Part shown: positions 1 through 12,417 of the stretch, piece by piece
How positions within the stretch are numbered: the first letter of the stretch is position 1
How the letters are laid out: each line of letters opens with the position of its first letter
Origin: Zantedeschia hybrid cultivar
Lineage: Eukaryota > Streptophyta > Magnoliopsida > Alismatales > Araceae
Length of the DNA: 64,000 bases
Reading direction: 5' to 3'
NCBI GenBank assembly: GCA_030544215.1
Contig: JARZZO010000003.1
Location: 1,312,001 to 1,376,000 of the forward strand
Position numbers and translations under genes: made by a program
Notes under the pieces: model-generated
The model's database searches: none
What the model was told of the DNA's origin: nothing
Seen by the model: only the letters and a program-made list of their open reading frames with translations

Positions 1-34
1 ACTTTTTTATGTTAATGCATCTTTATAAACATTT

Positions 35-320
35 AGGGTGTGTTTAGCACATCTTGGAACTACTTTTGCACTTCCATTGAATTATTTTTTTATGGAACTA
101 TTGGATATTGGAAGCTATTTATGTGGTATATTACTTTTGTTTTGACTTTCAACCAAAAGCTACAAGGTGGATCTTCAAAGATGAAGTAAAAATGATGTTA
201 CAAAAGATGTAACTTTTGTAACAAACTAAAATTAGTTATTACCGCTCTCCCTCGACTCTTCTATGTGAGAAGTGAAAGCCAAAAGTGGCTTTTAAATAGA
301 AGTTTTGCCAAACACGTCCT
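35..320. mobile_element. hAT-like MITE, copy 1
   Basis: A non-coding element of about 286 bp. Its left end reads AGGGTGTGTTTAG and its right end CAAACACGTCCT, which are imperfect inverted repeats. The flanks carry aaacattt on the left and gaacatat on the right, an imperfect 8-bp target duplication typical of hAT elements. The orthologous copy at 13,769 shows these features more cleanly, so this insertion predates the large duplication. Confidence 0.7.
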
Positions 321-819
321 GAACATATTGTTAATATAAAGAAATGTTTATTACATCTTTTATTGTAGTAGTACGATGCACCCCTATCTGGATCTCATTC
401 GATTGGGTAGATCAGACAATACACTTGAAGTTAAGTTCCCTTTTTACCTCCATAAGAAATTCCGACAGTCGTGGATGCACTGCACCACTGAGCCTTGGGT
501 TGTATGTACTGTTTGATTTTTTTATTATTTATATCATGCATCAATATATTCTAACAATGTTTCAAATTTAACAAGCCCACGTTAAGACCAGCACCAGCTT
601 ACCACCTCATGGGTTTGGCACTTTCTTTCGGACTTGCATGGATAAGGCTCATTGCCCACCTACATAGATTGAGAAAATGAGACCTTAGCCATTTGATGAT
701 TTCATGATAGATTCTCTCTCACATTTCTGGAAAGATGAATGCACCTTGACTCATAGGGATAGTAGGGAGGGGTTCATTAATTTTTAGACAATTGGTGATA
801 TGGATGGTAGATTCTCTCT

Positions 820-1030
820 TTAGTGATGTTTATCCATATCTTTACACTTGGTTATCTAGTGATGGATTCTCTCCCTTGCATGCCCTCTTCCTTGGATCAA
901 TACTTATCCATGTCTTTATATCTGAGGATACATATCCATGTCTTTACATTTGGACATGACTCTTCGATGATGCTTATCCATATCTTTACATTTGAATATA
1001 CTCATCCATGTCTTTACATTTAAGTACGAT
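820..1030 (+). repeat. Irregular short direct repeats
   Basis: A motif close to ttatccatgtctttacattt recurs about five times at irregular spacing (near 829, 904, 940, 981 and 1,003), mixed with gatggattctctc-type words. The same cluster occurs in copy 2 near 14,550-14,760. It looks like a decayed minisatellite. ORFs across it are low-complexity and not credible proteins. Confidence 0.55.
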
Positions 1031-1770
1031 ACACATTCATTCCATCCTTGACATAAATTAAGAAAAGGAATTCATACTCTCACTCTATATCTATCCCTTT
1101 GTGCCTACTTTCATTAATGAGCTTATCCATACATCTACATTTGGAGATCTCAAGCCTACTCTCTCTCTCTACACATATGCATACACCCCCACTCCTAGTG
1201 TCTTGAGGTTGCGTATGCACACCCCCATCCCCGATATCTTGTGCTTGTGTGCCTACTCTCTTTAATGATGCTTATCCATGCCGCTACATCTGGTGTCGCA
1301 AGCCTAGCCTCCCTTTGTGTATGTGCGTTTGTGCAGATGTAAACACCTTGGTCTATAAATTGGTCGAACATCTATTGGGTAGAGCACTAGTATTGTCTTG
1401 GATGCACCATCTTTCTTATGAGTCATGTCTAGAGTATCTTACATCATGAATATGCATGCAACTCCATGAGGTTCTACTAGATCTTCATGTTCCCTTGTGT
1501 ATGTCTCTTACTAGGATCATCCATCTTCTTAGCATTAGACCATTTCTAGCTCTTTCTTTTTCTTGGGATTTTTGCACGTAGATAGGTGAAAACAATTCAA
1601 ATTTTATTATGTAAACTTAGTGGTACTACTATGCCTTTTATTTTCATTTGTCTATCTTGGTACAAATAGGAGGATTGTTGTGTGTGAGGTGAGGCTCCTT
1701 TCAAGCCATTCCATTACACCAGCATGTTTAGCATTTACTGATATAAATTCTAAGTTGGTGTATTGAATCG

Positions 1771-2134
1771 GCATTACAATATCCGACAATTTTTGTGCAG
1801 ACGACCTGCCTAACAACGATGGAGGCATCGGAGACAGTAGTGCCTCTTGTTGCCTGCTATCATCCCACCCTCTAATGCCTTAGATCCATAGGACTCGGAG
1901 CTTTGATGTAGACCACCTATCAATAAGATTAGGATGAAGTTTATCACATTAGTGGTCTACTCCTTCAAAGCTCATCTTGATCTAACTGGTAGATGGTTTT
2001 CATCAAACTTCCTTGCTCTCTGCATCTAAGGCATTGGAGGGAGGGATGGTAGCAGCCAATAAGAGGCACTGCTGTCTCCAATGCCTCCACCGCTGTTCAT
2101 CAGGTGGTTTGTACAAAAATTGACGGGCATTGTA
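1771..2134. repeat. Long fold-back (inverted repeat), copy 1
   Basis: The left arm (about 1,771-1,925) and right arm (about 1,945-2,134) are imperfect reverse complements. Examples are the outer words gcattacaat and attgta, caatttttgtgcag facing gtacaaaaattg, and the central word aatgccttagat facing atctaaggcatt. The arms are about 150 bp, much longer than a normal MITE terminus, so a transcript would fold into a long hairpin. It resembles a fold-back transposon or hairpin-type small-RNA source. The same structure sits at 15,507-15,870. Confidence 0.75.
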
Positions 2135-2763
2135 TTTCTTATCATTTAGTTTGAAATACACCAGTGTACATCTAAATCTAGAATACATTATATAGCTAGG
2201 CTTTGTAGAACTTACCATGCATTAATAGTTATAGCCAAAAGGCTTGAGCAATTGTCATTTAGACCTTTGGATCTCTCATGGGTCCCACACTCTACAGTCA
2301 AAGGAAATCCAGAGTTAGAAGATTCCAAAGCTTGGCCATGGTGTGCTCCTTATTAAGACGGCAAAGATCTTGATAATTGCATCTTCAGAAGGCACACTTG
2401 GTCAAAACTTTGACTTACTTCAACCAAGATCATGAATGAAGATCCAGGGTACCAAAGTTTGTTGAAGATATCTTGCAAGAAAAAGGAAAGAAAGAAAGAA
2501 GAGAGAAGTGGGCAATTCTTGGGAGGAATCTATGGGGTGTTTTGGGAACTCATGTAAGGGGGTACTCTAGGGTAAGAAAGTGATATTTCCATTGAAAGAA
2601 GGTGCAAGATTTGTTAAAATTTGCTTCATGTATCCCTCCTTCGCTAAACGCAATGAAATTTCTTCTTTTCAAAGTGATTTCTTCTTGTGTCCCCTCATGA
2701 TGAATGAATCCATCAAGGGTCAAATAATGGTGATGTGTAGGAGTCCCCTGCACCCGGTGGACA

Positions 2764-2766
<3 letters not shown>

Positions 2767-2818
<52 letters not shown>

Positions 2819-2842
2819 AACGCACGCACGCACGCACGCACA
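2767..2842. repeat. Compound microsatellite (CT)n(CA)n(CGCA)n
   Basis: Pure CT dinucleotides run into CA dinucleotides and then CGCA tetranucleotides. The tract lies in copy 1 of the large duplication and is missing at the matching place in copy 2 (near 16,475). ORFs reading through it on both strands are artefacts of the repeat. Confidence 0.95.
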
Positions 2843-4246
2843 TACACATACATCTATTTTGTGGGAATTTTGCCTTCCTTTAGTTATGCATAAAGATAAT
2901 GCCATCATCCATCTATTTGAATTCAGCTTTTCATGCTTGATCAAGAAGTTAATGCTATAACCATTGTTCCCTCCCCTCAGGTGAAAAGTCTATAATATTG
3001 GTTAGCCCTCAAGGGCTCATCCTCCCTAAGTCTCTGGAGTAGAAATGCCCATGCAAGTGCCTCTATTCCAATATTAAATCTCCAATCAAGAAATGACTTT
3101 AAAGTTGGACATAAGTTAACATCTGGAGTCAAATGGAGTGTGCAGTGAGAATGGTTTTCCTTGTATTTTCATGCTCTATATCGCTTCTACAACTTCGTTC
3201 AAACTTAGTATATATCATTATAATGATTGGAATGTCTTCATTCTTTAGTGCATTTTGAATGTTTCTCTCATCATAGTTGGAAAGGAATAAACCTCAGAGA
3301 GTAACTTTACATCTCAATGTGTTTGAACTTTCTAAAATCTATTTTTTTTTTTAATGTAATAAAAATTTCCACCATCTTCAAGAGTATAATTTTCAGAAAT
3401 AAGATGAAACATTTGGATTTTGAGAGAAATTATATAGCTTTATTAAATAGTACTAAAATTATCAATGGAAAGGGCCAGCTTAAGCACCGAAAGGTTCAGT
3501 AGATCTGGTCCGATAAAGAATCTAGAAAATCATTTTAGCCTAGCCCAAGAACTTGCAAAGTGTGCTTGAGTTTGTTTTATAGATTGCCTAGTAATATACA
3601 GATATTGGGTTGCCATAAAAGTGATAAGATGCTCTATAGTAAAGAGAAAATCATAATAAACCAAAACGACCGACCGCAACCTCATTAATTATAACAAATA
3701 GTAGATGAACTGCTTCTACATATCTTGTTCTTGGACATTCAAAGAATGTGGATAGACTAGGTTAAATTCTTATTTAGGTGATCATCTTCATCAAAACACT
3801 TTCATGTCCTAAAAATTAATTTTAGTATCTATTCATTATGGCTTGGACGTCCCTTGTGTTAATAAGGGGGATAGATGCACTTGATTCATCTTGTTGAGAT
3901 GGGAACGATCTATCCCACCTTGCAGTAGGTCTTAGCGAGTCAAAGGAAGTCTAAGGAATGCTCAATTCTACATCAAAATCTTGCTCCTTGCTCTTAACAA
4001 TTGAGCCTTAATAGATCTTCCCCCGTCTCAAGTTTAGGAGGGTACTTGTCCAATTGTCCAAGTAAAAGGGATACCTTTTGTCATCTTGTCTACATCTATA
4101 AGTTTGATAATAATTCCCTGTGATCTTGAACCTATGATGCTCTACCAATACTGGGCACAATTGATCACTTCAACAAAGGCATCCTAACTCAAGGATACCA
4201 AAGGCATGATCCGTTGACAAGCAAGAAGTTTTCTGCTTAGGCGGGG

Positions 4247-4787
4247 TAGGGGTGTTCATTATTTGGTTCAACTCGAAAAATCAAATCAATTTTTCAGTTT
4301 GGTTCAGTTTAAAACCTAAATCGATCGGTTGCGTTCGGTTTCCCCACCTCCTCAAACTGTATAAATTGAATCAAACTATTTAAACCAAAATTTCAAATTT
4401 TAATATTAAAGTTAAATTCCTATTAAATGCATGTATCATACTCTGTTGAAAATTTTGAGGATTGTGAGACTAATAAGAGTAAAGTGGAAGTCCAAGCGTC
4501 TAGCGTGCAAGAGAAGGCATCTGTGTGGGAACGAACACAACTATATAGTCTGATATCAGACAATTCAAGAAGGAACAAGTTTGGAACTTCTATAAGTACG
4601 TGAACCCTCCCTACCATGAGGGTATTTTTTGAAGGCAGTAGTGCCTTTATGGTTTGAACTGAATCGAACCAAGGTAAACCGAATTTTTTTGGTTCGATTT
4701 AGTTGGATTTCCGACAATAACTCAGGTCGGTTTGGTTTACAAACTTTTCCCTCAAAACTGGACCAAACTGAACTGTGAACATCTCTA
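4247..4787. mobile_element. Non-autonomous hAT element (541 bp), copy-1-specific
   Basis: The element starts TAGGGGTGTTCA and ends TGAACATCTCTA, a 12-bp inverted repeat with two mismatches and a common plant hAT terminus. The subterminal zones are rich in ggttcggttt/ggtttggttc-like words in both orientations. Flanking aggcgggg and ggcagggg suggest an imperfect target duplication of about 8 bp. Copy 2 has no insertion at the equivalent site (near 17,988), so it moved in after the duplication. It carries no transposase. Confidence 0.85.
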
Positions 4788-4902
4788 GGCAGGGGGCAAA
4801 AGTCTAAACATTAAAACTCATCCAAAGAGTTAGTTGCAAAACAATATGAACTACCAATTGGCCTATCTCACTTGGTAGGTCCTGAACTCCCCATTTGGCA
4901 AG

Positions 4903-4945
4903 GAGTAATGCTTGTTGTACTGCACGCAGTGCATCAACGTACTAC
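4903..4945. mobile_element. Mutator-like terminal repeat fragment
   Basis: The words gagtaatgcttgttg and actgcacgcagtgcatcaac resemble the terminal repeat of the Mutator-like element at 24,345 (AGTAATACTTGTTGCACTG). The same fragment is present in copy 2 near 20,185. The opposite end and target duplication were not identified, so it may be a decayed element or solo end. Confidence 0.4.
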
Positions 4946-5280
4946 ATCATGCACATACAACATCTGATCACACATCATGACTTGGATCGCTTGGGTGCGC
5001 AATCTCTTTTTTATTTTATTTTTTTAACTATTCAATTAAATATCAAATGGTGTGGAAGCTAAGCTGAGTTGGTCTCCTAGATTGACAATTAAAAAAAAAA
5101 AGATTACCCACCATTGTGCCGATGACAGGACTGCACTGCCCTCTGAGGGTGCAGCAAGCATCAGTCTCTGGAAGGTCACAGGTTTCCTCCTACTAGGCAC
5201 TTGCACCCTACATTTTTGGATGTGACCCCTAAGATTAATTCCTTAGACAGTGGGATTGACCTGAACTTGTTGTCTAATTA

Positions 5281-5392
5281 GGTACAAAAATTTACATTAT
5301 ATGCGGAATTATCCCCAATAGGAGGACTCATGAGATTCAAACCTCTCCCACTTGGAAGGCGCCATAATACTCGGCTATTGAGCCACATGTCT
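5281..5392 (-). mobile_element. tRNA-derived SINE-like sequence, copy 1
   Basis: Read on the minus strand, an A-box-like TGGCTCAATAG (5,385-5,375) is followed about 35 bp later by a B-box-like GGTTTGAATCTC (5,343-5,332). This is the internal RNA polymerase III promoter layout of tRNA-derived SINEs. A cloverleaf with a proper acceptor stem was not seen, so I do not call a tRNA gene. The tail of the element and its target duplication could not be fixed. The paralogue is at about 20,622-20,728. Confidence 0.55.
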
Positions 5393-6140
5393 AAAAAATA
5401 AATGAATTTAGCAAGATGATGCATTACTTGTGTAGTATCATATGTAATAAGCAAAATAAAATTTAGCATCCAATGCAGAAAAGATCATTAACTGGGAAGA
5501 TAAAATACATCATGATGTTTCGAAGTATATTCATTGTATTATGTGTAAATATGACCTTGGTTAATGTTGACCAAAAAGAAAATTGCATAGGATCTCAAAA
5601 TGTATACATACATAGTGATCTTATGAAAATACATAGCGATTAATAAATTTGTTATGTTCGGCAAGGGTACAGATTTAACTGTACACTTAGTAGTATATAT
5701 GATCATTGTCATTAAGAAAGCATATCCTACGAATGTGGGATCTATTTAGGTCTACGGATATAAAGTTCTAAAAAGTCGAGAGAAGTCTTCTAGTCAATTG
5801 TTTGCTTAAAGCCAAAGAGAATATATGTATTTTTGGTACGTTATCCCTTTGCATGGTCATCGTGTATTCAAGATATTTTCTATACAACGGGGGATTGAAA
5901 GTCCTATAAGTGTTATCTATTTCTCATCACTTATGTTGCTGATTTGGGCAATTTTAAATTGAGGATATTGTCCTTTGCAAGATATACATGTGGTCGTGGT
6001 TAGTCTTCTCCCATTGCATCTAGACATAGCCAGCTTGAATGATGTCTTATCCCACAAGAATACTAATTAGTTATATTATTTCGTCACCGGGGCTTCTCGT
6101 TGTAACTTTTAAATGTGTTGGTCAAAAAAAAGTAACTTGT

Positions 6141-6446
6141 AAATGGTGTCCGTTTGTCTCCCTTAGTTGATAGGGTTCTCTCTATCATTTACGGCTTGGA
6201 TATTGCTTTCACAGTTGGAGGTTGAAAAAACCTTTCCCACTCCACCCACATGGCCTTACTAGTTTTAGTTGGGATAGGAATCTCAATATTTGTAAATGCT
6301 ATCCAATTGTCTCCCTTAGTTAATAGGGTTATCTCTATTATTTATGGCTTGGATATTTCTTTCATAGTTGGAGGCTTAAAAATCCTCCTCCACTTCACCC
6401 ACATGACTTTACTAGTTTTAGTTGGGATAGAAATCTCAATCTCTCC
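6141..6446 (+). repeat. 153-bp tandem repeat, two units, copy 1
   Basis: Two adjacent units share the words ttgtctcccttagtt, tatggcttggatatt and ttactagttttagttgggat; gtctcc recurs at 6,156 and 6,309, a period of 153 bp. A partial third unit (agttttagttgggatagg) follows to about 6,490. The same arrangement with the same period lies at 21,500-21,835, so it arose before the large duplication. Confidence 0.8.
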
Positions 6447-7394
6447 TCCGCCCTTCTCTCTAGTTTTAGTTGGGATAGGAATCTTAATATATATATATAT
6501 ATTATTTCTCCTATAAATTGTCCACAAGCTTCTTGATTATGGACAATCATACAAGCTACGTAACTCCATCTCTTTCATGCCTAAGGTCTTGTGTGCTTGG
6601 ACAACTTCCTAAGTTATCTTTATCCCCTTATGTGCTTTGGTTCTTTCCTAGGAGGTTCCATGTACTTCTTCCCAAATCCAATAGCGTACATCTTTCTCAA
6701 GTTTTGAGGGTTTCTATGTCAATAGGTGGTAGGAGTTAATCTTTTTGTATACCCGTTCCATTGGGCTCCTACTATGTATATTCTCTTTCCATTTTTGTGT
6801 TCTGATTAGAATGTAAGGATTTTTGTGCTTAATGTAAGGCTATCTGATCTCCAAAGTATGATGGGAAGGGTCTAGATAGAGTTGCAGACTCATGGATCCT
6901 AACATGATGTAGGATATCTGCGATAGCATGTTGTTTTGCATGAAGCTGGAGCTGCATTGGGTCTTTCTCTCATCCTCCTTTGGAGTGAAGATAGCTCTAC
7001 AACTTTTCACCAAAATAGAACATTAATATCTACATTACATGGAAATTAGGGTATTTATGTTTGGCTTTTTGACATTTGATTCATAAGTGAATTTGAGATG
7101 CATGTACATGCCTCTAGCTTTGTTCCTGAAGATTGCACTATAAGACTCTCTACACATAAAAAGAGGATAGATGTTGAAGAGAAAAAAATTATGGTTACAT
7201 GTGTGGGATAAAATAGATCAGTGTGAATCAACTTAGTTAGTAGGAGAGAATTCTTGTAGTCTATGATCTCCCATATTGATGTCCAAGCTCTACTCTCCCA
7301 TTGCCTTTCCCCCTCTTCCTTTTATACTTGAGCGTAGCAGCAACAATAGAGGTATAACGGGCCCTACTCCCTCTACTCTTCCTTTCCCACTTCT

Positions 7395-7545
7395 TCCATC
7401 ATATAGGACCAACAACAAAAGCAACAACAGGAGCAACAACAACATGATGGCCTGATCACATTATCACAATGCAATGTTATTAATGCAGTTGCACTTGTTG
7501 CTATTGTTGTTGTTGTTGTTGCTATTGCTGTGCAGTAGGAAGGGG
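7395..7545. repeat. CAA/CAG-type trinucleotide repeats
   Basis: Short runs of aacaacaa/agcaacaac lie at about 7,410-7,445 and gttgttgttg at about 7,505-7,530, partly facing each other as an inverted repeat. A related but shorter version is in copy 2 (22,755-22,915). ORFs made of poly-Thr or poly-Cys here are repeat artefacts. Confidence 0.7.
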
Positions 7546-7926
7546 GTGCGACATGCGGTAGCATGACCGAACGGGTAAGCATGCGGGAGGGTGGCTGATC
7601 TTTCTCCTTTTCCTTTGTTCCCTCATATATCCTGTTCTTATTTCAAGAAAGATGTTGTGGTAGACTAATTATTTTTTAGTGTAGATAGTAGTGGAGAGAA
7701 TAATCGATAGAGGATCCGATCTTAGAGACCAAGGGGAAGGAAGCCTTTTGCTTTCTTTGTTTTTCTTTTTTGTTTTTTAAATTATAGATGCTGAATTTAG
7801 ATGTGTCCAAGGTCGATAAGTTATTTTTTAAAAAGATTTTTTTTTTTACCTAGTGGCAATAGCCAAAATTGGCTGAGCGATTTTTTGCGTTAGGAAAAGC
7901 TTCCAAACCCACATATACACATAGCA

Positions 7927-10072
7927 TGTAAGGATTGAGGTTTTAGATCCAGTTATCGGGTCGGTTTCGGTGTCGGCTTGGTTTGGGTCCTTATGGGGCT
8001 GGGGCATAGGTTCTTTTTCGCGTCAAACTTGCTCGACGCGATTTTGAACGGCGTCAGCCTTAGGGGACGCCATTTAGGAGCTTTGTTGGAGTGCCGTGTG
8101 AGCTGGGCATGGGGATGTGTGTGTACGGCCCTGGTCGTGTCGTCTGAATGGCGTTTTGCATAGACAACGCGATTCAGACATCTGCCAATGTACGACCCGC
8201 GTCCCGTCGTCTGAACGGCGTCTTCTTAGAACGACGCGATTTAGGCGAATTCGGTTTAACCCTTGCGAACCCTCCCTCCTTTCCCTCATTTCTCTCATTC
8301 TCTTCTCTCTCCTCCCTCCTTTCTCTCATTCTCTTCTCTCTCCGACCCATCTACTCCCCCTTCCCCTTCTCCTTCCTTTCCTCTTCCCATTCCTCCTCTT
8401 CCTCCACTCCATCAACCTCCTACCCCTCACCACTACCACCTCCACTTCCTCCGTGGTGTTTCATTCTCCGGACGGCAGTCGACGTCCCGGTGGAAGGGAT
8501 GGCATCCACAGTAGTACTGGCGGCGGCTTGTGGCATGGCGGTTCGGCAGCTAGGAACACGGAGGAGTTCAAGTAACCGGTAGGGTGATGATCCTCGCGGT
8601 GTTTTGTTTAAAATCATGATTTTTCCGCTTTGAAGCATGCAATATGTGTGGATGTTTTTGGGGTAAAAAGTATGTTCTAAGGGGTTCTTTATGAAAATGA
8701 TTAGGTTTCTCTCTTACCTTCTCCATTTTTGATGTTTTGTGCGATTTGGGGGAGAAATCTCACTTTGTGACTCGGGGGAGGCCGGAGGGGGAACCTGTTG
8801 GCGAGTGCTAAATGGCGTTTAGTGACAGCAACGCCATTTTAAATGGCGGCTGCCACCCGAGACGCTATTTAGTCCAGCTTGTTCTGAGGCCAGATCAATA
8901 GGATTTAGTCTCTGTTTTGAATAGCGTCTGGCGACAGCGACGCCATTTTAAATGATGTTTGCTAGGGGCGACGCGATTTAGGCCATCTTCCAAGGCCAGT
9001 TTTCGTATGAACCAATTTAGGAGTCTTGAATGACGTCGGCCACGGGCGACGTGATTCAAGACAGAACCTCATTAATTCATGCAATTAACATATGTTTATA
9101 TTGTTAGATAGTTTGGTTAAATGCATACTTGAAAATGTACTTTGAGGACGATGATTTCTATGTGACCGGATCGCACTGTATTGTGTTTTGTGCGATCGTA
9201 GACGTAGAGTGACAGTTGTTAGCGCTTAGGCACCCTGTGTCGGTGTGGGAGTGACACGGCGCCGGTGTGGGAGTGGTGGGGTGACGCTTAGAGAAAGGGT
9301 CACTTGGTGTATCCCGGAGTATAGGTAGTACTGGTGTGGGAGTGGTACTTTCGGAGTGTCACTCATGCTGGGGGAAGCCAAACCACTTAGAACTAGACAG
9401 GCTGGAGTAGCCAGTGCGCTATCCGAGAGGTTGCTGTTTGGTCCCAGTGGGTCAATGTTTTCCGCGTTCGGCTGCGTAGTTTGTGTGTTTAGCCGAGACG
9501 CTAGTTGTGGACTCCGTGGTAGAGTGATTTCAGAGTTGTGCATGTTGCATTTACGAATGCATGTGTTTTATATTAGAATTTAGAAATCTTTAGGAGTCAT
9601 GTTTACTGCTTTACTTATTTAATTGCCTATATTTGTATTGTTGCACTTGTGGGTGCATGAGTGGGTGGTGGGAATCGAAGGATCCCTACAGAGTCCATTT
9701 CGATGAGACTCACCCCTGCGGTTTTCATGTGAGGGTTCCAGACAAGCGTAGCGTGGAGGGTGTTGTCTCGGGTTACGCGCCAGCAGCCACTATTCCGGAG
9801 TATGCCCTGATGTAGTTGTTATTTCTTTTTTAGGTATGTACGCATAATTATTTCTTTTCTGTTGGAATATGTAATTATTTGCTGAGTTGAGTCGAATTGT
9901 AATAATTTTTAATTCTTACACTTCCTTTACAATTCGATGTGTTGTGGAGTGTTTAGCTTAGTTTATCATTTATTTTCCAGACTTATTGAGATTCTGGTTT
10001 GACTCCAAATTTTAATGATTCGGTACTCATTTAGTAATCGGATCTCCGATTATAGGGTGGCGGGTCGTTACA
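7927..10072 (+). mobile_element. Solo LTR (2,146 bp), probably Gypsy, copy-1-specific
   Basis: The element starts TGTAAGGATTGAGG and ends GGCGGGTCGTTACA (TG...CA, short inverted ends TGTAA/TTACA) and is flanked by the exact 5-bp duplication tagca (7,922-7,926 and 10,073-10,077). Copy 2 keeps the empty site near 23,307. There is no internal retrotransposon domain and no second LTR, so this is a solo LTR left by LTR-LTR recombination. The text near the right end resembles Tekay/Del-type Gypsy LTRs from memory, which suggests plus orientation; that class is inference. It holds the 31-bp dyad array at 8,016-9,058. It is richer in CpG than its surroundings. Confidence 0.88.
8016..9058. repeat. Nine ~31-bp GCGTC...GACGC dyads inside the solo LTR
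   Basis: A 30-32-bp module, roughly gaAtgGCGTc, about 11 variable bases, then gACGCsATTTa, occurs at about 8,016, 8,046, 8,146, 8,213, 8,811, 8,841, 8,919, 8,950 and 9,028. The ends are conserved and mirror one another as an imperfect dyad, while the centres differ. Three pairs are exactly head-to-tail (8,016/8,046, 8,811/8,841, 8,919/8,950). Function is unknown. Confidence 0.75.
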
Positions 10073-12417
10073 TAGCAAATAGAAGACTACTAAAGTTCTC
10101 TCTTCCTAATGATTGAGTGGATATGCTGATAGTCATCTACTCTTAATTTGGTATGATGATAGTCATCTACTCTTAACTTGGTAAGTATCTCTACTGCCCC
10201 TATAATATAAAAACTAATGCGACAAAATACTCTACTTTCTACTTATTTAATGTTTGTCTTTTTTCTATTTTGAGGTCGACTCATCTCAGAACTTGTGGGA
10301 GCCATCAGTTGTCTAGATCCCTATTTATCAATGAATCGATTTTGGCCTATGCCAAAATGCATGATAACTTTTGTACTATAAGCTCCACTAACCAAGTGTA
10401 CTTTTCGTCCTTATGTGAATGAAGCATCCAATCTTAAGCGCTAGCATCAGAAATTGCTTGTGCACTAATGAAGACAAACTGATAAACAATCAAGCAATCA
10501 ACACAACGCCAATATTTCATAGTACTTGTGGATATTTGAGAGCAGAACATTTTAAAGTACATGAAAATAGTTCATGTGCTAGCTGTCATTGAGGCTATGG
10601 CCGACCACCTTAGCCTACTGCAATTTTTTCCCCACTATATGTGAAGTGCCTTTGTTTCTCAAGGATGATATGGATCCTGATAGTATTACTGTAATTTTTT
10701 TTTATTTTGTAATTTTATCCCGTGAAGTATTATTGTAACCTTTTTGACATGTAATGTTATGGATGAACTAACTTGTTGCTTATCTGAATGAAAGAGCCAC
10801 CTTTATTTATGAAGTTAAAGTGATGATTTTGGTGGTTGTGTTCCAATTTGTTTTCTTTAAACACATGTTTATGTCTATATTCTATTGTGACAAGTAAACT
10901 CCACAAAGAATATCTCAACGTCTATTGTAACATAAGAGTACCTATAGTTGATTTTGCCATCTATAGCTATCATATACATTGACCAGCTTACCCAACCTTT
11001 TTTTCCTGAGATGGGAGCTTACCCAAATATTAATTTTATGTTTAACACAATAATTGTTTATATGTTAAATGACTAAAATTGCGACGAAGCTTTTACATTT
11101 TTAACATTTGATATAACAATATCTATGCATAGTGCCATATATGCTCTTCTCCCTTTCTTTTCTTAATCAAGTAGTATAGTAGACAAATATCTATAGATTC
11201 TTCTTAGAGCAAAGGAGTTCAATTATAAGTCTTCTAATATAAGACTGCCTATAGTTGATCACATAAATTATGAACGTTTCAGTTTCTTGGATGAATATCC
11301 TTAGTCCAAAGAGCTCACTATAAGGAGCGACTCTCTATTAGACCCACTTTTGTAGAGAATATTAAGACATAGGCCACGTGCTCTCTTGCTGATCATCAAA
11401 AAGAAAATCTTATTTCTAGACCACACTTGTAAGAGAGGCTTAATGCCATTGAGGTATAGGCTTATTAGTACAAGCCACTTATGATGACTCTTATAAGCCT
11501 CTAGAGATTGTAAGGAGCAACTATTTACTAAAAATGGGTAAAAAAAATAAGATTTAATGGATAAAGAAGGGTGTCAATCCGTTAATTATTTATGACATGG
11601 GTTTGCTACCACCACCTCACATTTCAAGAACTAGTTACAATTGGTTGACCATTCCTATCAACATGAATCATTAGGAGAGTGATTAATTATTTTTATTAAG
11701 AAACAAAACAAAGAGATAAGCAAAACTTGTAAACATATGTAATCTTGCTAGTTTGAGTACTAGATGTCTTTTTCTATAAATAAATTAAGAACATAGATAT
11801 TAGTTTTGCTTGATATTTTGCGTAAGCAATGAATATCTTTTATGAGAAAAATGAGAAAGATAAAGAAATACATCGCCATTAGCTAGAATTATACTTTTTG
11901 CGCACCTCGTTGGAAAACAATTAAAAAAACAAGTTGTATGTCTACATGGAGAAAGGAATTCAGCAAAGAAGAGAGCAGGATTTGCAAATATTAATTTTGA
12001 GAAAACAATAAATTGCATTATAATTAGTCTTTTAATAATATAAAGGATAGTTGTTGCATGGGAAATTTCCTATTTTTATCTTTTTTTTTAATGTAGTACT
12101 CTTACCTTTGCCAAAAACTCTTTCCTTTGTTATCCAATTGACCAGATCATGTTCTAACAACCTGAAGCCAACATTAATTGTATGCATAAGTTAACCAAAT
12201 GAATAATATAAGATTCTAAAAAAAATAATATCATAATTTTCTATTAAATCCAATCCATACAACTATAGAAAATCTGTCATTCCATTTCTTGAGATTTTAA
12301 ATTATCATAGAAATTATACCATACTTTGTATATACTACCAAATGGTATATGGGAAAGATTGATTCCTAAGAAAACTAACATAAACATTGAATAAGCTTCT
12401 ATGATGATCTTAGCCCC

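Noticed and set aside
2550..2960. ORFs of 74-126 codons around 2.6-2.9 kb
   Set aside because: They are open only because the CT/CA microsatellite lacks stops and are absent from the duplicate copy.
5332..5385. A true tRNA gene
   Set aside because: A- and B-box words are present but no complete cloverleaf or acceptor stem pairs; it is better read as SINE-like.
8117..8582. Overlapping ORFs of 144-152 codons rich in Ser/Leu/Pro
   Set aside because: They lie within the CT-rich part of a solo LTR, with three frames open together; there is no retrotransposon domain.
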